Of a DNA stretch of 64,000 bases, positions 36,296 through 44,540 are shown one piece after another (positions within the stretch are counted from its first letter, which is position 1; every line of letters begins with the position of its first letter). The DNA is from an uncultured Collinsella sp. GTDB lineage: Bacteria > Actinomycetota > Coriobacteriia > Coriobacteriales > Coriobacteriaceae. The DNA lies in the NCBI GenBank assembly GCA_958413895.1, contig CATYVQ010000002.1, positions 62,001 to 126,000 of the forward strand, in the 5' to 3' direction. A program made the translations under genes and the position numbers. The notes beneath the pieces were generated by a model that was not told the origin of the DNA, did not search any database, and was given only the letters and a program-made list of their open reading frames with translations.

Positions 36296-37726
36296 CTAGG
36301 CCAAATCTTCGCCGTTGGTGGCGATAACCTTCTTGTACCAGTCGAAGCTCTTCTTCTTGGAACGCTTGAGGGTGCCGTTGCCCGCATCATCGCGGTCGAC
36401 ATAGATAAAGCCGTAGCGCTTGGACATCTCGCCTGTGCCGGCAGACACCAGGTCGATCGGGCCCCAGGTGGTGTAGCCCAGCAGGTCAACGCCGTCCTCG
36501 GTCACCGCATCACGCATCGCGGCGATATGCTGGCGCAGGTAGTCGATGCGGTAGTCGTCGTTGATGGAGCCGTCCTCCTCGACAACATCCTTGGCGCCCA
36601 GACCGTTCTCGACCACAAACAGCGGCTTCTGATAACGGTCGTACAGGTCGTTAAGGGTGATGCGGAAGCCCAGCGGATCGATGGCCCAGCCCCACTGGCT
36701 CTCCTGCAGGTAGGGGTTTTTGGCGCCGGCGAAGGCGTTGCCCTGGGTGCGCTCGACATCGGGGTTATCGGCACCGGCGGAGCAACGGGTGCTGTAATAG
36801 CTAAAGCTGATGAAGTCGACGGTGTTGGCGGCCAGGATCTCGCGGTCCTCGTCCGTCATGCCCACATCGATGCCCAAACGCTCGAGCTTCTTGACAGCAT
36901 ATGCCGGGTAGTAGCCGCGGCTCTGGACGTCGACGAAGAAGTAATTGTCCTGGTTGTCGAGCTGCGCCTGGCGCACATCGCCCGGACGGCAGCTGTAGGG
37001 GTAGTAGCTACCTGCGGCGAGCATGCAGCCGATCTTGACCTCAGGGTCGATCTCGTGGGCGATCTTGGTTGCCCAAGCGCTGGCGACGAGCTCGTTGTGG
37101 GCGGCCAGGTACTCGACAGCCTCCTTGTTCTCGCCCTCCTCAAAGACCAGACCGGCACCCATAAACGGCAGGTGCAGAATCATATTGATCTCGTTGAAAG
37201 TGAGCCAGTACTTCACCAGGCCTTTGTAGCGGGTGAAGATCGTGGTCGCGAGGTTCTTGTAGAAGTCGATGAGCTTACGGTTGCGCCAGCCGCCGTACTC
37301 CCTGATGAGGTGAATCGGGCAGTCGAAGTGCGTGATGGTCACGAGCGGCTCGATGCCGTGCGCCTGGCACTCGCGGAACACGTCCTCGTAGAAGGCCAGT
37401 CCAGCCTCGTTGGGCTCGGTCTCGTCGCCGTTGGGGAAAATGCGAGTCCAAGCCAGGCTCATGCGGAAGGTCTTAAAGCCCATCTCGGCAAAGAGGGCGA
37501 TGTCCTCCTTGTAGTGATGGTAGAAATCGATGCCGGTCTGCGCGGGATAATAATAGCCGTCCTCAAAGTCGAGCATCTTGCGCTGGCCGGAAACCACCGC
37601 ATAGCGCTCGGGGCCGTGCGGAGCCACGTCCACGTTGGCCAGGCCGCGGCCGTCCACGTCGTAGGCGCCCTCGCACTGGTTGGCAGCCGTCGCGCCGCCC
37701 CACAGGAAGTCATTACGGAAAGCCAT
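36296..37726 (-). CDS. GH1 family 6-phospho-beta-glucosidase
   Basis: 476-residue glycoside hydrolase family 1 enzyme, likely acting on phosphorylated beta-glucosides brought in by a PTS. The N-terminal FLWGGATAANQCEG signature, the acid/base Glu in LTFNEIN and the nucleophile Glu in LFVVENGLG are present, and the phosphate-site region KKKSFDWYKKVI near the end is typical of 6-phospho enzymes. It stands alone, followed by a hairpin. It is clearly paralogous to the enzyme at 47393-48811. Confidence 0.92.
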   Translation of the reverse strand: MAFRNDFLWGGATAANQCEGAYDVDGRGLANVDVAPHGPERYAVVSGQRKMLDFEDGYYYPAQTGIDFYHHYKEDIALFAEMGFKTFRMSLAWTRIFPNGDETEPNEAGLAFYEDVFRECQAHGIEPLVTITHFDCPIHLIREYGGWRNRKLIDFYKNLATTIFTRYKGLVKYWLTFNEINMILHLPFMGAGLVFEEGENKEAVEYLAAHNELVASAWATKIAHEIDPEVKIGCMLAAGSYYPYSCRPGDVRQAQLDNQDNYFFVDVQSRGYYPAYAVKKLERLGIDVGMTDEDREILAANTVDFISFSYYSTRCSAGADNPDVERTQGNAFAGAKNPYLQESQWGWAIDPLGFRITLNDLYDRYQKPLFVVENGLGAKDVVEEDGSINDDYRIDYLRQHIAAMRDAVTEDGVDLLGYTTWGPIDLVSAGTGEMSKRYGFIYVDRDDAGNGTLKRSKKKSFDWYKKVIATNGEDLA

Positions 37727-37807
37727 GCATCAATCCTTTCGCACGCTGTTGTCATAGACTCAGTATCCCTACAAACAACGCGTCGCTCAACGGCAACGAC
37801 GCAGGCC

Positions 37808-37867
37808 GATACTTCTTTTCGCGCGCAGGTGCCCGACAGCCGCCCCGTCTGACACTTTTTGATACCG
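37808..37867. repeat. Degenerate dispersed repeat, copy 2
   Basis: Shares the blocks CCGATACTTCTTTTCGC, GCCGCCCCGTC and TGATACCG with 19708-19766. Confidence 0.6.
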
Positions 37868-37921
37868 CCGCCCCCAACCACCACAAAGGGGACAGGCACC
37901 TTTGTGATGGTTGGGGGCGGT
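37864..37921. repeat. Long GGGAC-core palindrome
   Basis: ACCGCCGCCCCCAACC is mirrored by GGTTGGGGGCGGT; inside, ACAAAGG and CCTTTGT form an inner stem around GGACAGGCA. Confidence 0.8.
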
Positions 37922-37988
37922 TTGTCTTGATCTGTAACAGGTAGAGACGATTTAGCCCGCTAGATGTTACAGACTGAGACGGAAGATT

Positions 37989-38633
37989 CTAGTCGCAGGT
38001 GATGTCGAGGTTCTTGCCGACGAGGCCCACGTAGCCGCCTTCGGCTGCCTTGGGGCTGTCGGCGTGACAGAGGACCCACTTGTCGGCCTTCCAGTAGCAG
38101 TAGCTGTCACCGGCGGCAGGCATGTCGGTCGCAGCCTCGGGACGCGGGCCGTTGGTACCAGCGGGCAGCGCAACCATCACCTGGAAGCCGTCGTCGTCGA
38201 CCATGCACGGCGTGTAATGGAGCGTCGTGGCGTAGACCTCGACGAGCGTACCGGCCGGCGCGCGGAATGCCTTGACCTGCGCGGTATCGAGCTTGCCGTC
38301 GACGATTTGCTCGCGCTTGGCCAGCAGCAGGATAAAGTCGCGAGCGCCCAGGTTGAACTCGCTGGCGCGGTGATACTCCAGGCAGTTGAGCTTCGTGTTA
38401 TGGCCGTTGCACCAGCCCAGCTGGAAGGGGCGGCCGCCGTACATGAGCAGACCGAGCGTTTCGGCGCCTTCGACCTGCTCGAGCTCGGGCGCGGAGGCCA
38501 CATACTTGCTGCCCTCGGTAATGGGCGTGGCGGCGAGCGCCTCGACAAGCGGGACGGTCAGGCTGGAGGGTACGTCGTCCCACACGCGGCCGTAGGACTT
38601 GAACTCGGGATCGGTAACAGAGTAGATATGCAT
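37989..38633 (-). CDS. DUF4867 family protein
   Basis: 214 residues. The sequence is consistent with a cupin-like beta-barrel: GLLMYGGRPFQLGWCNGHNTKLNCLEYHRASEFN, followed by DFILLLA and APAGTLVEVYATTLHYTPC. Members of this family occur near sugar catabolism genes and may be sugar isomerases or epimerases, but no activity is established to my knowledge. ATG 38633 is preceded by AGGAGTGAAC. There is no operon partner close by; luxS lies 140 bases upstream behind its own terminator. Confidence 0.8.
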   Translation of the reverse strand: MHIYSVTDPEFKSYGRVWDDVPSSLTVPLVEALAATPITEGSKYVASAPELEQVEGAETLGLLMYGGRPFQLGWCNGHNTKLNCLEYHRASEFNLGARDFILLLAKREQIVDGKLDTAQVKAFRAPAGTLVEVYATTLHYTPCMVDDDGFQVMVALPAGTNGPRPEAATDMPAAGDSYCYWKADKWVLCHADSPKAAEGGYVGLVGKNLDITCD

Positions 38634-38715
38634 GTTCACTCCTGTTCGTAAATGTGACTATACGAACATTCTAGAACAATCCCGAGCGGTTTTATACACC
38701 CACTTCGCCTGGTCA

Positions 38716-38749
38716 ACAAAAAGGTGCCCCCGCATAAGCGAGGGCACCC
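38716..38749 (-). terminator. Terminator of luxS
   Basis: On the minus strand GGGTGCCCTCGC pairs with GCGGGGGCACC around TTAT, then TTTTTG. Confidence 0.85.
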
Positions 38750-38777
38750 GATGCACGCGTTTTGAGCAGTGAAGCAC

Positions 38778-39266
38778 TTATGCCTGCTGATAATGCAGGT
38801 GCTTCTCGTCGATATCGGCCAGGTCGCGGTCGAGGTAGCGGCGTGCGAGCCAGTTTGCCATGGGGAGGTTCTGGTCCAGATAGTTACCGCACTCCTCGGG
38901 AGCGGCACCGGGGACATCGCCCTCAAAGCCGGCGACAAACTCGAACAGCTCACGCACGAGCGACAGAATCTCCTCGCTCGTCACCTCACCAAACACGACC
39001 AGGTAAAAGCCCGTGCGGCAGCCCATGGGGCCAAAGTAGACAATGCGGCTCGACCACTCGGCATGGTTGCGAAGGAACGTCGCGCCCAGGTGCTCGATGG
39101 TGTGGCACTCGGCCGTGTTCATGACCGGCTCCTTGTTGGGCGTGGTCAGGCGCAGGTCAAACGTGGTGACGGCGGCGCCGGTCGCCGGATCGCGGTCGAT
39201 GCGGCTCACATACACGCCGGGCTCAAGCAGCAGATGGTCAACGGAAAAGCTCGCGATGCGCTCCAT
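38778..39266 (-). CDS. luxS: S-ribosylhomocysteine lyase LuxS
   Basis: 162-residue enzyme of the activated methyl cycle that cleaves S-ribosylhomocysteine to homocysteine and the AI-2 precursor. The metal site is intact: HTIEH (His55, His59) and Cys126 in EECGN; the catalytic Cys83 lies in GPMGCRTGFY. ATG 39266 is the only good start. A pfs gene is not in this window. Confidence 0.97.
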   Translation of the reverse strand: MERIASFSVDHLLLEPGVYVSRIDRDPATGAAVTTFDLRLTTPNKEPVMNTAECHTIEHLGATFLRNHAEWSSRIVYFGPMGCRTGFYLVVFGEVTSEEILSLVRELFEFVAGFEGDVPGAAPEECGNYLDQNLPMANWLARRYLDRDLADIDEKHLHYQQA

Positions 39267-39341
39267 GGCAGATCCTCTCGATAGTCAAATTGGGACGGGC
39301 TCTTTTAGCTGGTCGCAACAATCCCACTCATGATAGCAGTC

Positions 39342-39380
39342 AAAAAAGCCCCGTCCCAAATGACTACTTTGGGACGGGGC
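39342..39380 (-). terminator. Terminator of the ROK gene (contains GGGAC in its stem)
   Basis: GCCCCGTCCCAAA pairs perfectly with TTTGGGACGGGGC, and on the minus strand it runs into TTTTTT. A further GGGACGGGC half occurs at 39292. The stem resembles the GGGAC palindromes elsewhere, so a repeat may have been taken over as a terminator. Confidence 0.85.
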
Positions 39381-39495
39381 GCCGCGCAGCCGATAATATC
39401 GAGCGTTCAGCATCTAGTTTTCTAACCCGGCAGCGACTGCAATCGCCACCGGGTCAATCGCAATAATCGCCACCAGACCAATCGATGGCCTGCAC

Positions 39496-40434
39496 TTACA
39501 GCACCTGCAAACAAGTTGCGACGGCACCGTAGATATTGGCGTCGTTACCCAGCTGCGCCGGGACCACGTGCGGACGAGGCATATCTTTCAGAAAACCAGT
39601 GTAGTGCGCCATGACGTCATCCATCTTACGGTCGAGCGCCTCGAACAGCGCGGGATGGCAGCTGATGCCACCACCAATCGCGAAGACTGCCGGGTCGATG
39701 ACGCACTGCAGATTCACAAGCACACGATCAAACAGCTCAGCATAGGCATCCAATCCGCGCTGCACGGCGGCGACTTCGGACGCGCTCCCGTGCTCCAGTA
39801 GCTCGAAGATCCGTCGGCCATCGAGGGCCTCCAGTTCAGCTTCATCCGAAATGCCAAGTTCGACTGCCACGAGATTCTGCAGGCCGTGCCATCCGCTCGA
39901 AGTCGCGAACGTATCACGATGATCAAGCGGTTCGCTTACGTTGTTGGACAGGAAGCTGAACTCGCCCGCGAAGCCGCCCGCACCCGTCAGCACCCGGCCG
40001 TCAACCACGATGCCTCCGCCGATGCCCGTACCGATTACCGCCACGCAGCCCACGTCCACGCCGCGCAACGCACCGGCGGCGTACTCGCCAAGCGCACAGC
40101 TTTTGCCGTCGTTGACAACGATCACGGGAAGCCCCAGCCGTTCGCGCAGCACTCGACCAAGCGGAAACCCGTCCATGTACGGCAGCGCACCACCGCGATG
40201 GATCGTCCCGTCTGGATCGACCTCGTAACTGAAGATGCCACCCGGGGCCGAGCTGCCCACGCCTACAACCCGTTCGCGATACGGCCCTACGAGTGCCGCG
40301 AGCGCGTCGACCAGCTGGTCGGCCGAGACGAACGCCGTCGGAATCGAACCACGGTCACCAAACTCGTAGTTCTCATTCACAATCGCCCATTTGACGCTCG
40401 TTCCGCCGATATCAATTCCAAACAGCTGCCTCAT
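39496..40434 (-). CDS. ROK family sugar kinase
   Basis: 312 residues. Phosphate motif GIDIGGTSVKWAIV at the start, VVNDGKSCALGEY in the middle and GTGIGGGIVVDGRVLTGAGGFAGEF. The Cys-rich zinc motif of glucokinase/NagC-type ROK proteins is absent (the segment reads SFLSNNVSEPLDH), as in beta-glucoside kinases of the family. GAGGGGAG precedes ATG 40434. Substrate unknown; it sits near GH1 and FGGY genes. No HTH, so it is an enzyme rather than a regulator. Confidence 0.88.
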   Translation of the reverse strand: MRQLFGIDIGGTSVKWAIVNENYEFGDRGSIPTAFVSADQLVDALAALVGPYRERVVGVGSSAPGGIFSYEVDPDGTIHRGGALPYMDGFPLGRVLRERLGLPVIVVNDGKSCALGEYAAGALRGVDVGCVAVIGTGIGGGIVVDGRVLTGAGGFAGEFSFLSNNVSEPLDHRDTFATSSGWHGLQNLVAVELGISDEAELEALDGRRIFELLEHGSASEVAAVQRGLDAYAELFDRVLVNLQCVIDPAVFAIGGGISCHPALFEALDRKMDDVMAHYTGFLKDMPRPHVVPAQLGNDANIYGAVATCLQVL

Positions 40435-40460
40435 GGCCGCTCCCCTCTCGCTCAATGCGT

Positions 40461-41090
40461 CTACATGCTCGCAGACTCTTCCATAAAGGCCATAAGCCTG
40501 CAGTTGAGCAGACGACCCCAAAACGTGCAGATACCGCCCGCCAGGAGCGCGGCGGCTACGGTGCCGATACCGATGCCCACCACAGAACCCGTACGCACAA
40601 GCCCGTAGACCAGTGCGATGCACACACAGCCCCCGTCAAAGAAATACTTCGCTTTGCCAAATTCACAGTGAAACACCTGGGAGAGCGTCTGCACCATGTC
40701 GTCGGGCGCCACGGGGACGAGCCGCGCGGAAACGATCAGCGTCACGCCGAGCGCCGTGAACGATACGGCGATGACCAGCATGACCAGGCCATCGATAAGT
40801 CCCGTTGCGGTAAATGGAAACAGCCAGATATCCAGCACGTCGATGAAAACGCTAAACAGCAGACTGACGGGTATCTGCAAGAGAATCTTGACATCCGGGT
40901 AGCGCACCAGGAGAAGCTGGGCAACCACGAATACGCAATACACGATAAACGATGCCGTACCGAGGCTCAAACCCTCGATGATATACATCAGGTACGGCAC
41001 CGTACTCATGGGCGCAATACCAAGCCCCGTGCGTGTATTCATTACAACGCCGCAGCTCAGGAACAGAATCCCACATACGTAGACCATCAT
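40461..41090 (-). CDS. YczE/YyaS-type membrane protein
   Basis: 209 residues with five or six membrane helices. The opening GILFLSCGVVMNTRTGLGIAPMSTVPY matches the conserved start of YczE-like proteins. The role of this family is not settled; transport has been suggested. It lies 26 bases upstream of the ROK gene on the same strand, so co-transcription is likely. No clear ribosome binding site before ATG 41090, and an in-frame stop lies six codons upstream. Confidence 0.8.
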   Translation of the reverse strand: MMVYVCGILFLSCGVVMNTRTGLGIAPMSTVPYLMYIIEGLSLGTASFIVYCVFVVAQLLLVRYPDVKILLQIPVSLLFSVFIDVLDIWLFPFTATGLIDGLVMLVIAVSFTALGVTLIVSARLVPVAPDDMVQTLSQVFHCEFGKAKYFFDGGCVCIALVYGLVRTGSVVGIGIGTVAAALLAGGICTFWGRLLNCRLMAFMEESASM

Positions 41091-41226
41091 TCGACGCGTT
41101 GGACTCTACCGCATCACATCACCCTCTCGTTCGCATCTTTACCTATCGGCACGAATAGCGCTCCGTGACATCGCCCCAGGGCGTCACTCGTACGCATTGC
41201 CGCGACTCTACCGTGGCATTACGCAT

Positions 41227-42711
41227 TTAGTACGAGATAGTCGCCTCGACGGCATGGCGCCAGCCGGCGATCTTTTTGGCTCGCTCGTCAGCGGGCATCG
41301 ACGGCTCCACGATGCCACGGGCGCCGTAGACGTCGACGACATCGCGCGTATACATGCCCAGCGCGATACCGCAGGCCCAAGCCGCGCCCAGGCCGCTCAT
41401 CTCGTCGTTGCTCGCGATGCGGATGGGCGAGCCAACCAAGTCGCTCTCAAACTGCATCAGGTACGCGTCGCGCGTGGGGCCGCCGTCAACACGAAGCTCG
41501 GCAAGTGCCGCGCCCGAATCCTCGACCATTGCGTCAATTACGTCAAAGATTTGATAGGCAATCGATTCGTCTGCAGCTTTTACGAACTCCGCGCGACCCG
41601 TGGTGCGCGTCATGCCAAAGACGCAGCCCTCGGCGTCGCTCGCCCAGTGCGGCGCGCCCAAGCCGGTAAACGCCGGCACAAAGTAGACACGACTCGCCGG
41701 ATTGGCGGCGTAGCACAAGTCGGTGACTTCCTCGGGATTATTAATGAGCTCCAGGTCGTCGCGCAGCCACGTCTTGACGGCGCCGGCATAGCTCACGTTG
41801 CCCTCGAGCACGTACTCGGTCACGCCGTCCATGCGCCATGCGAGCGAGCTCGAAAGCCCGTGCGAGCTGGCGACAAACTCGTTGCCGACGTTCATCATGA
41901 CCGAGCTACCGGTGCCATAGGTCGCTTTGGCCATGCCGCGGCTGTGGCAACCCTGCGCAAACAGGGCCGCATGGCTGTCGCCCAGCACGCCGTGTACCGG
42001 CACGGGTGCGGGCAAAAAGCCATCCAGGTCCGTTGTGCCAAACAGACCGTCGGAATCGGTCACCTGCGGCAGGCAGGCCGGATCGATGCCAAAGGCCTCG
42101 CACACCGGCTCGCTCCAGCAGCCACGGCGCAGGTCGAAGAGCTGCGTGCGGCTGGCATTGGACCAGTCACAGCGAAACTCCGCGCCGCCCGTGAGCGTCC
42201 AGACCACCCAGGCATCGATGGTGCCCAGACACAGCTCACCCGACGCCGCGGCCTCGGCAGCCGCCGGAACGTTCGCGAGGATCCAAGCCATCTTGCCCGC
42301 CGGATAGTAGGGCGAGAGCACCAGGCCCGTTGTGTCACGTACCAGCTCTGCCACGCCTTCGCGCGCCGCAAGCTCGTCACACAGCTCGCGGGCGCGGGCA
42401 CACTGCCACACCACGGCGTCGCACAGCGGCTCGCCCGTCGTGCGGTTCCAGGCAACGGTGGTCTCGCGCTGGTTGGAGATGCCAATACCGGCAATGTCGG
42501 CCGGATTGACCCCGGTCTCCTCCACCACGGCACGCGCCACGGCCAACACGTTGGCGGCGATCTCGACCGGATCATGGCTCACCCAGCCGGCATCATTGAC
42601 AATCTGGCGATGCGAGCGGTCGGCACGATGAATCAGATGGCCGCCCTCGTCCACCAGCAGCGCCTTCGTGCCCTGCGTGGATTGATCGATTCCGATGATG
42701 TAGCGGCCCAT
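41227..42711 (-). CDS. FGGY family carbohydrate kinase (glycerol-kinase-like)
   Basis: 494 residues. Nucleotide motif IIGIDQSTQGTKALLVDE at the start, NQRETTVAWNRTTGEPL, PYYPAGKMAWIL, and the ATP-side motif GLGAPHWASDAEGCVFG followed by ELRVDGGPTRDAYLMQ. Closest by motif to glycerol kinase, but several sugar kinases share this pattern. It follows the split transketolase genes on the same strand, 56 bases after them, so it probably belongs to the isomerase-transketolase-kinase cluster and may act on a ketose. AAAGGGG precedes ATG 42711; GTG-type upstream frame is not needed. Confidence 0.88.
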   Translation of the reverse strand: MGRYIIGIDQSTQGTKALLVDEGGHLIHRADRSHRQIVNDAGWVSHDPVEIAANVLAVARAVVEETGVNPADIAGIGISNQRETTVAWNRTTGEPLCDAVVWQCARARELCDELAAREGVAELVRDTTGLVLSPYYPAGKMAWILANVPAAAEAAASGELCLGTIDAWVVWTLTGGAEFRCDWSNASRTQLFDLRRGCWSEPVCEAFGIDPACLPQVTDSDGLFGTTDLDGFLPAPVPVHGVLGDSHAALFAQGCHSRGMAKATYGTGSSVMMNVGNEFVASSHGLSSSLAWRMDGVTEYVLEGNVSYAGAVKTWLRDDLELINNPEEVTDLCYAANPASRVYFVPAFTGLGAPHWASDAEGCVFGMTRTTGRAEFVKAADESIAYQIFDVIDAMVEDSGAALAELRVDGGPTRDAYLMQFESDLVGSPIRIASNDEMSGLGAAWACGIALGMYTRDVVDVYGARGIVEPSMPADERAKKIAGWRHAVEATISY

Positions 42712-42730
42712 GGCCACCCCTTTCAAAACG

Positions 42731-42763
42731 AATGTGACAAAGGGACTGTCCCTTTGTCACATT
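42731..42763. repeat. GGGAC-core palindrome
   Basis: AATGTGACAAAGGGAC and GTCCCTTTGTCACATT form a perfect 16-bp inverted repeat around T. It lies between the transketolase C and kinase genes, as 6295-6327 lies between nadA and nadB. Confidence 0.85.
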
Positions 42764-42767
42764 CCAA

Positions 42768-43709
42768 TTACTCTGCGGGAAGGAACTCGGCAACGGTCTT
42801 GGCAATGCCTTCGCCAGTGAGACCGTAGTGCGCAAAGACCTCGGGGCTCGTGCCGGTGATGACCGGCGCGTCGGGCAGACTCAGGCACTTGACCGGACGC
42901 GGGCAATGCTCGCCCACGACCTGCGCGACCATGGAGCCCAGGCCGCCAAAGGGGCTGTGCTCCTCGACGGTCACGACGACGCGCGTGGCACCGGCGGCCT
43001 CGATCACGGCCTCGGCATCGAGCGGCTTGACGCAGTACATGTCGAGCACGGTGGCGGAGATGCCCTGCTCGGCGAGCAGATCAGCGGCGTCCACGGCATG
43101 GCGGACCATCTCGCCGGTGGCGACAATCGTCACATCGGTGCCGCGACGCACCCAGGTGGCGCGGTCCATCTGGAACGGGCACTCGTCCTGGGTATACACG
43201 TCCTCGACCGGGTTGCGGCCCACGCGGATATAGGCCGGCTTGTTGTCGGCAACCAGTGCGCGCACGAGCTCGGCAGTCTGAAAACGATCGCTCGGCAGAT
43301 ACACGCGCATGTTGGGAATCGCGCTCATGGCAGCGATATCCTGCGCGGAGTGATGGCTCATGCCCAGAGCGCCGTAGGACACGCCGCCCGAAATGCCGAT
43401 GAGCTTGACGTTGGTGTTGGAGTACGAGACGTCGACCTTGCACTGCTCATACGAGCGCGTGGTCACAAAGGACGCCGGCGAGGCGGCCCAGGCCTTCTTG
43501 CCGCACGAAGCCATGCCGGCGGCGATACTCACCAGGTCCTGCTCGGCGATGCCGACCTCGACGGACTGCTGGGGATACTGATCGAAGAACGGCGTGAGCG
43601 ATGCGGAGCCGCGGGAGTCGGAGCACAGGACGACGATGTCCTTATCGGTCTCGGCGGCCTCGAGCAGCGTGTCGCAGATAACCTTGCGGTTGGCGATCTT
43701 GTTAGCCAT
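42768..43709 (-). CDS. Transketolase, C-terminal subunit
   Basis: 313 residues: pyrimidine-binding domain (about 5-175) with SVEVGIAEQDLVSIAAGMA, whose Glu activates thiamine diphosphate, followed by the C-terminal domain. The partner subunit is encoded immediately upstream with an eight-base overlap, so both make one split enzyme. AAGGAGG precedes ATG 43709. A general pentose-phosphate role or a specialised one (for example apulose-4-phosphate transketolase) are both possible. Confidence 0.93.
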   Translation of the reverse strand: MANKIANRKVICDTLLEAAETDKDIVVLCSDSRGSASLTPFFDQYPQQSVEVGIAEQDLVSIAAGMASCGKKAWAASPASFVTTRSYEQCKVDVSYSNTNVKLIGISGGVSYGALGMSHHSAQDIAAMSAIPNMRVYLPSDRFQTAELVRALVADNKPAYIRVGRNPVEDVYTQDECPFQMDRATWVRRGTDVTIVATGEMVRHAVDAADLLAEQGISATVLDMYCVKPLDAEAVIEAAGATRVVVTVEEHSPFGGLGSMVAQVVGEHCPRPVKCLSLPDAPVITGTSPEVFAHYGLTGEGIAKTVAEFLPAE

Positions 43710-44538
43710 TGATGGCCTCCTTATGGGCAGCGAAATCGGCGATGATCTGGGCATATTCCTCATCGTTGGGCAGGTGGTGATGCCAGCCGGCCTTGTCCTC
43801 CATGACAGGCGAGCCATAGCCCTTCACCGTGTTGAGAATGATGACCGTGGGCTTTCCGCTGGTCTCGGCCGCAAGCGTCAGCGCGGCATCGATGGCCTGG
43901 ACGTCGTTGCCCGGAATGGAGAGCACATTCCAGCCGAAGGCGGCCCAGCGCTCCTCCTGCGAATCCTGCTTCATGACGTCCTCGGTGCAACCGCTGATCT
44001 GCAGGCGGTTGCGGTCCACGAGCGCGCACAGGTTATCGAGCTGGTAGTTGCCGCCGCTCATGGCGCCCTCCCAGACCGAGCCCTCGGCAAGCTCGCCGTC
44101 GCCCATGATGGTGTAGACGCGATAGTCGCGGCCGTCCATCTTGCCGGCGAGCGCCATGCCCACGGCCACGGGCAGGCCGTGACCCAGCGAGCCCGAGTTC
44201 ATCTCGATGCCCTTGAGCTTGTTGTTGGGGTGGCCGATGTAGGGGCTGCCGAACTTGGAGAAGCGGGCCTTGACGTCGTCGAGGTCGAGATAGCCCTCGT
44301 GGCAAAGCACCGCGTAGTAAGCCTCCATGGCGTGGCCCTTGGAGAGCACGAAGCGGTCGCGGTTGGGATCGTCGACGGTCTCGGGCGAAATGTTGAGGTG
44401 GTTGGCGTAGAGGGTCATGAGGGCGTCAATCACCGACATGTCGCCGCCGATGTGGCCGCCGGCGCCAGCCATGATGATATCGACGCAATCGCGGCGAAGG
44501 TCCCAACGCAGGGACTCAAGCTCTTCGATAGTTGCCAT
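43702..44538 (-). CDS. Transketolase, N-terminal (thiamine diphosphate) subunit
   Basis: 278 residues. The thiamine-diphosphate/Mg motif is GDGELAEGSVWEGAMSGGNYQLDN, and SKGHAMEAYY, GSLGHGLPVAVG and GWHHHLPND supply the phosphate and thiazole contacts usual in transketolase. It overlaps the C-terminal subunit gene by eight bases and starts two bases after the isomerase-like gene stop, so all three are one operon. Confidence 0.94.
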   Translation of the reverse strand: MATIEELESLRWDLRRDCVDIIMAGAGGHIGGDMSVIDALMTLYANHLNISPETVDDPNRDRFVLSKGHAMEAYYAVLCHEGYLDLDDVKARFSKFGSPYIGHPNNKLKGIEMNSGSLGHGLPVAVGMALAGKMDGRDYRVYTIMGDGELAEGSVWEGAMSGGNYQLDNLCALVDRNRLQISGCTEDVMKQDSQEERWAAFGWNVLSIPGNDVQAIDAALTLAAETSGKPTVIILNTVKGYGSPVMEDKAGWHHHLPNDEEYAQIIADFAAHKEAING

Positions 44539-44540
44539 TT

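Noticed and set aside
35213..37852. 879-codon plus-strand open frame
   Set aside because: It spans the antisense of the sensor-like gene, a terminator and the GH1 gene, with low-complexity His/Val/Gly-rich product. An artefact of codon bias.
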